This document shows, piece by piece, positions 1 to 5,071 of a DNA stretch of 6,248 nucleotides. A program made the position numbers and the translations under genes. The DNA comes from an uncultured Ruminococcus sp. (lineage in GTDB: Bacteria > Bacillota > Clostridia > Oscillospirales > Ruminococcaceae). Numbering within the stretch: the stretch's first letter is position 1; every line of letters begins with the position of its first letter. The DNA lies in NCBI GenBank assembly GCA_947177345.1, contig CAMWUB010000087.1, positions 1 to 6,248 of the forward strand, read 5' to 3'. The notes below the pieces were generated by a model that saw only the letters and a list, made by a program, of their open reading frames with translations, was not told the DNA's origin and made no database searches.

Positions 1-99
1 GTACACCGTCATACCGCATACAAATATCATAATCAGAAGTACAAACAGAACTATCAGAAGATTACGGGCTTGTTTTTTCTTATTGCTTTTATTTTTCAT
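1..99 (-). CDS. N-terminal fragment of a membrane-anchored protein, function unknown
   Basis: The first 33 codons of a minus-strand gene run off the left edge of the window. They begin at the ATG read from 99, which has a strong ribosome site (GAGGTGA, 104-110) five bases upstream. The peptide starts with a very basic stretch (MKNKSNKKKQARN) followed by an uninterrupted hydrophobic run of about 20 residues (LLIVLFVLLIMIFVCG). This pattern fits a signal anchor or uncleaved signal peptide with the remainder outside the cell. The single Cys is not in a good lipobox, because Val precedes it, so a lipoprotein is unlikely. It has its own promoter and lies downstream of the oad terminator, so it is not part of that operon. 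Nothing visible identifies the family. Confidence 0.75.
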   Translation of the reverse strand, partial: MKNKSNKKKQARNLLIVLFVLLIMIFVCGMTVY

Positions 100-131
100 T
101 TTTTCACCTCTTTTTATATTATTACTTTTCT

Positions 132-160
132 ATTATAATGCAAAATATATGAAATGTCAA
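132..160 (-). promoter_or_regulatory. Consensus sigma-A promoter for the gene at the left edge
   Basis: Read on the minus strand, there is a perfect -35 box TTGACA (155-160), a 17-base spacer and a perfect -10 box TATAAT (132-137). Transcription would begin near 125, leaving a leader of about 25 bases that includes the GAGGTGA ribosome site. The -35 box is only about 18 bases beyond the oad terminator hairpin, so the left-edge gene has an independent and probably strong constitutive start. Confidence 0.85.
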
Positions 161-175
161 GCCTGTAGCGGCAAT

Positions 176-208
176 AAAAAAATCCTGTGATTCGCACCAC
201 AGGATTTT
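176..208 (-). terminator. Rho-independent terminator of the oad operon
   Basis: An 11-bp stem pairs 179-189 with 198-208, with core TCCTGTG/CACAGGA and an 8-base loop. On the minus strand the stem runs into seven consecutive T (176-182). It begins 12 bases after the oadB stop codon, as expected for the end of the four-gene operon. The T run is strong only in the minus direction. Confidence 0.88.
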
Positions 209-219
209 AAGTATACAGA

Positions 220-1446
220 TTATTTGAATACTGCAAGCAGGAAACCGGCAGCTATTGCAGAGCCTATAACTCCGGCAACATTAGGACCCATTGCGTGCAT
301 GAGTAAGAAGTTTTTCGGATTGGCTTTCTGTCCCTCTATCTGTGAGACCCTTGCCGCCATAGGTACAGCCGATACACCGGCAGAGCCTATAAGCGGATTT
401 ATTTTACCACCGGAAAGCTTATACATTAATTTTCCGACAAGTAAACCGCCTACCGTCGAGAAACAGAACGCAATAAGACCGAGACATACTATTTTCAGCG
501 TTTCAAGTGACAGGAATCTTGACGCTACTGTTGTAGCACCGACTGATATTCCGAGAAATACTGTTACAATGTTCATTAAGGCATTCTGTACGGTATCAGA
601 GAGCCTTTCAGTAACTCCGCACTCTTTCCAGAGATTACCAAGCATAAGGCAACCTATAAGCGGAGCTGTAGACGGCAACAGCAGAATTACAAATACTGCT
701 ACAACAATCGGAAAGATAATTTTTTCGGTCTTTGAAACTGTCCGGTTCTGTTCCATTACAACCTGACGTTCCTTTTCAGTAGTCAGAAGTTTCATGAGTG
801 GGGGCTGAATCATCGGGATAAGTGCCATATACGAATATGCCGCAATGGCAATAGGTCCGAGAAGATGCGGTGCAAGTCGTGTAGTAAGGAATATGGCAGT
901 AGGACCGTCAGCACCGCCTATGATTCCTATAGATGCGGATTCCTCACCGGTAAAGCCGAGACATACTGCTCCGAAAAATGCAAGGAAAACGCCCATCTGT
1001 GCAGCTGCACCGAGTAAAAGGCTTTTCGGATTTGCAAGCAGAGGACCGAAATCAGTCATAGCACCTACTCCGAGGAATATCAGTGACGGATATAATCCGG
1101 ATTTTACGCCTATGTAGAGAATGTCAAGAAGTCCGCCGTTTGCCATGATATTTCCGTAACTGTGATAAAATTCGCTGTCATGGTCAAGAAAAGCGTCCCA
1201 TAGTTCAGGGTGATATAGTGCGTCCGGTGAACTCACTCCGCCGGAAAAGAAATTAGATACGTTCACAAGCAGACACCCGAAAGCTATTCCGACAAGTAAA
1301 AGCGGTTCAAACTTCTTTACTATACCTAAGTAAAGCAGTAAAAATGAAATCAATATCATTATGAGGTTTTTATAACCCTCTTCCACGAAAAAACCTGCAA
1401 AACCGGAATCGGCTATAAGAGTTCTGAGTGTTTCAAGAATATCCAT
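220..1446 (-). CDS. oadB: Na+-translocating decarboxylase beta subunit (membrane pump)
   Basis: This 408-residue polytopic membrane protein is the OadB/GcdB/MmdB-type subunit. In this family it decarboxylates carboxybiotin and couples that to export of Na+. Visible hallmarks are KKFEPLLLVGIAFG (44-57), GVGAMTDFGPLLANP (126-140), the GGADGPTAIF signature with the conserved Asp at 180, LTTEKER (220-226), and the second sodium-site segment NPLIGSAGVSAVPMAAR (350-366). The C-terminal MHAMGPNVAGVIGSAIAAG is also family-typical. Length and N- and C-termini match full-length members, so the gene looks intact. The start is the ATG read from 1446, supported by an AAGGGGGTG ribosome site that overlaps the stop codon of the biotin-carrier gene, giving a 12-base gap and probable translational coupling. 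It is the last gene before the terminator. Beta subunits of the three sister decarboxylases are alike, so oxaloacetate is assigned from the neighbouring alpha subunit. Confidence 0.96.
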   Translation of the reverse strand: MDILETLRTLIADSGFAGFFVEEGYKNLIMILISFLLLYLGIVKKFEPLLLVGIAFGCLLVNVSNFFSGGVSSPDALYHPELWDAFLDHDSEFYHSYGNIMANGGLLDILYIGVKSGLYPSLIFLGVGAMTDFGPLLANPKSLLLGAAAQMGVFLAFFGAVCLGFTGEESASIGIIGGADGPTAIFLTTRLAPHLLGPIAIAAYSYMALIPMIQPPLMKLLTTEKERQVVMEQNRTVSKTEKIIFPIVVAVFVILLLPSTAPLIGCLMLGNLWKECGVTERLSDTVQNALMNIVTVFLGISVGATTVASRFLSLETLKIVCLGLIAFCFSTVGGLLVGKLMYKLSGGKINPLIGSAGVSAVPMAARVSQIEGQKANPKNFLLMHAMGPNVAGVIGSAIAAGFLLAVFK

Positions 1447-1458
1447 AAAAACACCCCC

Positions 1459-1860
1459 TTATGATATTACAATCAGTGGTGAACCTGTTTCAACAACTGC
1501 TCCCTTACTGGTGACAACCTGTACTATAGTACCGTCTTTGGTGGCTACTATTTCATTTTCCATTTTCATAGCCTCCAGTATAACGAGTACCTGACCGGAT
1601 TTGACTTTATCGCCCTCTTTAACATCAACACGGATAATATTTCCGGGCATCGGTGCGGAAATCGTTTCACCGTCGGCAATACTCACCGGAGCAGGTGCAG
1701 GAGTCGCCGGAACTGGTGTCGGTGCTGATTCCGTCGGAACAGGTACAGGCGTAACCGCCGGAGCAGGTGCTAATGCTTCGTATTCGTCAAGCAGAACGGC
1801 TTTACCGTGTTCCACTTCGACTTCATAAGTTTTTCCGTTTAATGTAACTCTGTACTTCAT
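1459..1860 (-). CDS. Biotin carboxyl carrier subunit of the decarboxylase
   Basis: This 133-residue protein carries the CO2 group on biotin between the carboxyltransferase and the membrane pump. Residues 1-30 form a short beta-rich lead (KYRVTLNGKTYEVEVE). Residues 31-60 are a flexible Ala/Pro/Val linker. Residues 65-133 are a biotinyl/lipoyl domain with the biotinylation motif EAMKMENE, in which Lys99 is the expected biotin site, 34 residues from the C-terminus as is usual. In many oxaloacetate decarboxylases this domain is fused to the end of the alpha subunit, whereas here it is a separate gene, as in glutaconyl-CoA and methylmalonyl-CoA decarboxylases and in clostridial oad operons. The start follows an AGGGAGG site lying inside the end of oadG, and only 3 bases separate the two genes. 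A biotin ligase gene is not in the window. Confidence 0.95.
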   Translation of the reverse strand: MKYRVTLNGKTYEVEVEHGKAVLLDEYEALAPAPAVTPVPVPTESAPTPVPATPAPAPVSIADGETISAPMPGNIIRVDVKEGDKVKSGQVLVILEAMKMENEIVATKDGTIVQVVTSKGAVVETGSPLIVIS

Positions 1861-1863
1861 GGA

Positions 1864-2205
1864 TTATTTAACCTCCCTGATTGAAATAAAATGAAGTTCA
1901 TTTATAGGTTTCTGCATGGTATCGGCAACGATAGCCATAATCATAGCGGCTTCCTTATCGGACACGTCATATAATTTGACGTGTCCGGCTGAACCTCTTG
2001 CGACTGGCTTGTTTACCTTTTTAAGTTTCGGAATTTTATTCGGTGACGGTTTTTTCTGTACCGGTTCTACAGATTTTACGGTTGTTTTTTCCTTAGATTT
2101 GAAATATGCTCCCATTACGGAAATAACAATCATAAGTATAAGAAGTCCGGCGAATACTACCATATAGCCGAATATCGCAGTAATTCCGGCATCTGTTATA
2201 TTCAT
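1864..2205 (-). CDS. oadG: OadG-family small membrane subunit of the decarboxylase
   Basis: This 113-residue protein has one N-terminal membrane helix (about residues 8-34, FGYMVVFAGLLILMIVISVM). A Lys/Pro-rich linker follows (about 36-70, with KKPSPNKIPKLKK). The small C-terminal segment has the family look: DKEAAMIMAIVADTM followed by FISIREV at the extreme end. OadG-type (gamma/delta) subunits hold the carboxyltransferase and biotin carrier against the membrane subunit. That role is known for the family and not visible here. The start is supported by a perfect TAAGGAGG site whose TAA is the oadA stop codon, so translation is probably coupled to oadA. Sequence conservation in this family is low. 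The assignment rests on size, topology, the C-terminal pattern and position between oadA and the biotin carrier. Confidence 0.88.
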   Translation of the reverse strand: MNITDAGITAIFGYMVVFAGLLILMIVISVMGAYFKSKEKTTVKSVEPVQKKPSPNKIPKLKKVNKPVARGSAGHVKLYDVSDKEAAMIMAIVADTMQKPINELHFISIREVK

Positions 2206-2217
2206 GAAAATCCCTCC

Positions 2218-3624
2218 TTAGTCCTCGATAGCCTCGATTGTATAGACAGCTTCATTTTCTTCTTTTGCCCTTCGTTCTTTGAGGAATTTCAAAGTCTGGT
2301 CGGGATAACATATATAACTCATAATATCTTCCTCGGAACGTGCTAAATCTCCTAAAGCCTCTTTAGCGGATTTAAATTCCTCACCGGTGCGTTTTCTGTC
2401 TTCTATACGACAGTCTACAGGTTTTCCGCCCTTGCCGATAACTTTTGTAATAAGTTCTTCGCTTACTGATGCCGGTGCTATACCGTATTCACCTTTTATG
2501 TAGTTCTTTACCTCTTTGGAAATATTCTTGTAACGTTCACCGACAAGTACATTAGTTACCGCCTGATTACCCACCATCTGCGAAAGTGGCGTAACAAGTG
2601 GCGGATAGCCTAAATCTTTTCTTACTGCCGGAATTTCTTTCAGAGCGTCCTCGAATTTGTCCATAGATTTCATATCGGTAAGATTGGCTATCATATTTGA
2701 CAGCATACCCCCGGGGACTTTATATACAAGTGCCTGAGCATCTGTTGCAAGGCTTTTCGGATTTATCTGACCGTTATCAATGTATTTCTGCTTTATGGGT
2801 TTGAAGTAATCGTTTACCTTGTTTATAATACTTTCGTCAAGACCTGTTTCAATGCCATACTGTTGCAGAGCATAGAACATAGTTTCTGTTGACGGCTGAG
2901 AAGTTCCGCCGGAAAAACATGATGTTGCACAGTCGATTACATCTATACCGGATTCTATAGCCTTTGTGAGTGTCATATAAGCCATACCGGTGGTACAGTG
3001 TGTATGTAATATAAGTGTCATATTACCAACGGCATCTTTGATACCCTTGATAAGATTTTCTGCTTCGTATGGTGTCATAGTACCTGCCATATCTTTCAGG
3101 CATATCGTCTGAAATCCCATACGCTGAAGTTCACGGCACATTTTAACGTATTTGTCTACGGTATGAACCGGACTTTGTGTATAGGAGATACAACCGGAAG
3201 CGATAGTCTTAGGGGTTGCGTACTTCATAGTAGCGTCAAGAGCCGTGCCGAGATTGCGGAAGTCGTTGAGAGCGTCAAAAATACGTATTATGTCGATACC
3301 GTTTTTTATTGAAAGTTCTATGAACTTTTCAACGACATCATCATGATAGTGTTTGTAGCCGAGAAGATTCTGACCTCTCAGGAGCATCTGAAGACGGTTA
3401 TCTGGAAGATGTTTCCGGAGATTCCGGAGACGTTCCCAAGGGTCTTCACCGAGGTAACGCAGACAGGAATCAAAAGTCGCACCGCCCCAGCACTCGATAG
3501 AGTAGTAGCCTGCTCTGTTCATATCCGACAGAATATCTTCATAATCGGAATATGGCAGACGGGTAGCCATAAGCGACTGATTAGCGTCACGCAGGACTGT
3601 TTCAGTAATCTGTACTTTTTTCAT
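2218..3624 (-). CDS. oadA: Oxaloacetate decarboxylase alpha subunit, carboxyltransferase only
   Basis: This 468-residue soluble enzyme transfers the carboxyl group of oxaloacetate to biotin, releasing pyruvate. It belongs to the DRE-TIM/HMGL-like carboxyltransferase family (OadA, PycB, transcarboxylase 5S). Visible motifs are ETVLRDANQS with metal ligand Asp13, ECWGGATFD (44-52), GEDPW (59-63), MLLRGQNLLGY (80-90), FDALND (116-121), the CLKDMAG segment with Lys177, and HTHCTTG with metal ligands His207 and His209. PGGMLSN and PLVTPLSQMVG follow in the conserved C-terminal part. The protein stops after this part and has no biotin domain, which is encoded two genes downstream. The first gene of the operon, it has a leader of about 26 bases. 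An in-frame ATG at 3630 would add Met-Tyr but sits one base from the AGGAGG core, so the ATG read from 3624 (7-base spacing) is chosen. The substrate is inferred from family and from the OadB/OadG partners. Stand-alone PycB is the alternative but would not come with a pump. Confidence 0.95.
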   Translation of the reverse strand: MKKVQITETVLRDANQSLMATRLPYSDYEDILSDMNRAGYYSIECWGGATFDSCLRYLGEDPWERLRNLRKHLPDNRLQMLLRGQNLLGYKHYHDDVVEKFIELSIKNGIDIIRIFDALNDFRNLGTALDATMKYATPKTIASGCISYTQSPVHTVDKYVKMCRELQRMGFQTICLKDMAGTMTPYEAENLIKGIKDAVGNMTLILHTHCTTGMAYMTLTKAIESGIDVIDCATSCFSGGTSQPSTETMFYALQQYGIETGLDESIINKVNDYFKPIKQKYIDNGQINPKSLATDAQALVYKVPGGMLSNMIANLTDMKSMDKFEDALKEIPAVRKDLGYPPLVTPLSQMVGNQAVTNVLVGERYKNISKEVKNYIKGEYGIAPASVSEELITKVIGKGGKPVDCRIEDRKRTGEEFKSAKEALGDLARSEEDIMSYICYPDQTLKFLKERRAKEENEAVYTIEAIED

Positions 3625-3631
3625 GTACATT

Positions 3632-3639
3632 CCTCCTTT
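3632..3639 (-). promoter_or_regulatory. Ribosome binding site that decides the oadA start
   Basis: AAAGGAGG lies on the minus strand directly before two in-frame ATG codons two codons apart. The core is 1 base from the ATG at 3630 and 7 bases from the ATG at 3624. Only the latter has normal spacing, so the protein should begin MKKVQITET. Confidence 0.7.
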
Positions 3640-3656
3640 ATAAATTCAACAGTTTT

Positions 3657-3685
3657 ATTATAACATAACTCCGGAAAAATTTCCA
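3657..3685 (-). promoter_or_regulatory. Extended -10 promoter of the oad operon
   Basis: On the minus strand a perfect -10 TATAAT (3657-3662) is preceded by TGT, forming an extended -10 (TGnTATAAT). At 17 bases further upstream is a weak -35, TGGAAA (3680-3685). Transcription would begin near 3650, leaving a leader of about 26 bases. The -35 region overlaps a small palindrome GGAAA-AA-TTTCC (3673-3684), where a regulator could bind. That last point is only a possibility. Confidence 0.75.
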
Positions 3686-3730
3686 GTAATTTTTTTAAGT
3701 TTTAAAATTTAATTCATAATAAGGCATAAC

Positions 3731-3752
3731 ATTATGATAATATTGTGATATT
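3731..3752. promoter_or_regulatory. Overlapping AT-rich palindromes between the divergent promoters
   Basis: ATTAT-G-ATAAT (3731-3741) is a perfect 5-1-5 palindrome. It overlaps AATAT-TGTG-ATATT (3739-3752), a 5-4-5 palindrome. Both lie near the middle of the divergent control region, about 45 bases before the -35 of the GTPase operon. TGATAAT within it (3735-3741) equals one half of the classic Fur-family 7-1-7 site, but the other half is absent. AT-rich DNA yields such palindromes by chance, so a role as an operator is weakly supported. Confidence 0.25.
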
Positions 3753-3775
3753 TGTTGCATGCGGTTAAAAAACTA

Positions 3776-3804
3776 TTGCAATTTTCCGGAAAGAGTGATA
3801 TAAT
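3776..3804 (+). promoter_or_regulatory. Extended -10 promoter of the GTPase operon
   Basis: The -35 is TTGCAA (3776-3781), followed by a 17-base spacer and a perfect -10 TATAAT (3799-3804) preceded by TGA, giving an extended -10. Transcription would start near 3811, leaving a leader of about 54 bases. A 10-bp perfect palindrome, TTTCCGGAAA (3783-3792), fills the -35-proximal half of the spacer. A protein bound there would block polymerase. No match to the Bacillus Zur box (TCGTAATnATTACGA) was seen. Confidence 0.8.
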
Positions 3805-3813
3805 AAAATTACG

Positions 3814-3830
3814 TCTTATGGAAGATAAGA
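3814..3830 (+). repeat. Small inverted repeat in the GTPase-operon leader
   Basis: TCTTAT-GGAAG-ATAAGA is a perfect 6-bp inverted repeat with a 5-base centre, at about +4 to +20 of the predicted transcript. It could form a weak 5' hairpin in RNA or be an operator just downstream of the start site. No T run follows, so it is not a terminator, and the leader is too short and simple for a known riboswitch. Confidence 0.35.
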
Positions 3831-3864
3831 TAGTATATCAGAATAAAGAAAAGAAGTGTTTTAT

Positions 3865-5058
3865 ATGACGAAAATTACAATTTTTTCCGGTTTCCTCGGA
3901 GCTGGTAAGACAACCTTAATCAAGAAACTCATTTCCGAGGGCTATAAGGGTGAAAAACTCGTCCTTATTGAAAACGAGTTCGGACAGATTGGCATTGACG
4001 GCGGATTTCTTCAGGACGCTGGCATTGAAATTACTGAAATGAATTCCGGTTGTATATGCTGTAGTCTCGTAGGTGACTTCGGAAAGGCTCTGGAGCAGGT
4101 TATTGAACAGTATCACCCTGACCGCATTCTTATTGAACCCTCCGGTGTCGGAAAACTCAGCGACGTTATAAAGGCTGTTCAGAATATCGGAGTTCACGAC
4201 GTTGAACTTGACGGTTTCACAACTGTTGTTGACGCTAAAAAATGCAAGATGTATCAGAAGAACTTCGGCGAATTTTTTAATAATCAGATAACTTATGCAA
4301 GCTGTCTGATACTCAGCCATACAAAAGGCGTTACACAGGAAAAACTCGATGACTGTATAAAACGTCTCCGTGAATGTAATCCGACAGCACCTATTGTTAC
4401 TACAGACTGGGAACAGCTTTCCGGAAAACAGCTTATCGACGCTATGACACAGAAAAATACTCTTGACGAAGAACTTAAAAACCTGCTCCATGAGGAACAC
4501 GAACATCATCACCACCACCATGACCATGAAGAACATGAACACCATGAACATCATCACCATGAGGACGGCGAAGAATGTCACTGTCATGACCACGAACATG
4601 AAGAACATGAACATCATCACGACCACGAAGAAGCAATATATAGCCTGCTCAATGAAGGAATTAGTGTTGAAGAAGATGAACATCATCATCATGAACACCA
4701 TCACCATGAACACGAACACGGTGAAGACTGTACGTGTGGTTGTCATGACCACGAGCATGAACATCATCATCACCATGCCGATGACGTTTTCACAAGCTGG
4801 GGTGCTGAAACCGCAAGACCTTATACAGAAGAAGAAATCAGAAACGCACTCGAAGAACTCGCTGATTTCAGTGCATACGGTATGATTTTACGTGCAAAGG
4901 GTATAGTACCAGCAACTGACGGCGAATGGATTCACTTTGATTACGTTCCCGGAACACCTGATATACGCCGTGGCAGTGCCGGAACTATCGGCAGACTTTG
5001 TGTAATTGGTTCAGGTATCGACGAAAAGGCTATAGCTGAACTTTTCCACGCTGAATAA
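3865..5058 (+). CDS. CobW/COG0523-family GTPase with a large His-rich metal-binding domain
   Basis: This 397-residue protein is a P-loop GTPase of the G3E family. Members are metal chaperones or insertases, best known for zinc (ZNG1, YciC/ZagA) and also for cobalt or nitrile-hydratase metals. Visible in order are the P-loop GFLGAGKTT (9-17), ENEFGQIGIDGGFL (36-49), the metal-site motif GCICC (62-66), EPSG (91-94), and FTTVVDAKKCKMY leading to the base-recognition position, where the usual NKxD is replaced by SHTK (151-154). Residues 209-304 form a His/Glu/Asp-rich region with 43 His and five Cys. Residues 308-397 are the CobW C-terminal domain. Canonical members carry only a short His stretch. 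The start is ATG 3865. An in-frame GTG at 3856 has no ribosome site, while AAGAAG (3851-3856) is a weak site 8 bases from the ATG. It is the first gene of a two-gene unit. The metal and client protein are unknown, and zinc is the best guess from family and His content. Confidence 0.92.
   Translation: MTKITIFSGFLGAGKTTLIKKLISEGYKGEKLVLIENEFGQIGIDGGFLQDAGIEITEMNSGCICCSLVGDFGKALEQVIEQYHPDRILIEPSGVGKLSDVIKAVQNIGVHDVELDGFTTVVDAKKCKMYQKNFGEFFNNQITYASCLILSHTKGVTQEKLDDCIKRLRECNPTAPIVTTDWEQLSGKQLIDAMTQKNTLDEELKNLLHEEHEHHHHHHDHEEHEHHEHHHHEDGEECHCHDHEHEEHEHHHDHEEAIYSLLNEGISVEEDEHHHHEHHHHEHEHGEDCTCGCHDHEHEHHHHHADDVFTSWGAETARPYTEEEIRNALEELADFSAYGMILRAKGIVPATDGEWIHFDYVPGTPDIRRGSAGTIGRLCVIGSGIDEKAIAELFHAE
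4489..4776 (+). repeat. Duplicated Cys/His-rich metal-binding module inside the GTPase gene
   Basis: This region encodes residues 209-304. The first module (209-254) has 25 His in 46 residues around C238-H-C240. The second (273-304) has 18 His in 32 residues around C289-T-C291-G-C293. The two are joined by an 18-residue non-His spacer (AIYSLLNEGISVEEDE and flanks). In both, Gly-Glu-acidic precedes Cys-x-Cys and HDHEHE follows. At DNA level 4582-4602 and 4741-4761 match at 20 of 21 bases, indicating an internal duplication and not merely compositional drift. Confidence 0.85.
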
Positions 5059-5071
5059 GGAGGTATTTAAA

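Noticed and set aside
224..1117. Plus-strand open frames opposite oadB (224-766 and 845-1117).
   Set aside because: They are shadows of a strongly conserved membrane gene, without ribosome sites or recognisable domains.
1601..2167. Plus-strand open frames opposite the biotin carrier and oadG.
   Set aside because: They are low-complexity antisense of the Ala/Pro linker and of oadG, with no start signals.
3805..3864. Possible riboswitch in the GTPase-operon leader, such as a cobalamin or metal-sensing RNA.
   Set aside because: The leader is only about 54 bases with one small hairpin. It shows no conserved riboswitch core and no terminator.
3640..3864. Zur or Fur box in the divergent control region.
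   Set aside because: Only a single TGATAAT half-site (3735-3741) was found. No full 7-1-7 palindrome or TCGTAAT-type Zur site is present.
3916..4776. Long minus-strand open frame (286 codons) opposite the CobW gene, very rich in Met, Val and Phe.
   Set aside because: It is the antisense of the His-codon tracts (CAT/CAC become ATG/GTG). Its composition is an artefact, it has no ribosome site, and the plus strand encodes clear family motifs.
4489..4776. Possible CRISPR array or tandem satellite, from the dense short repeats.
   Set aside because: The repeats stay in one reading frame and encode His/Glu/Asp. There is no constant repeat with unique spacers.
4463..4885. Second plus-strand open frame overlapping the His-rich region, rich in Met, Asn and Thr.
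   Set aside because: It is a frame-shifted reading of repetitive GAACATCAT-type codons with no ribosome site. The CobW frame continues intact through it into a proper C-terminal domain.
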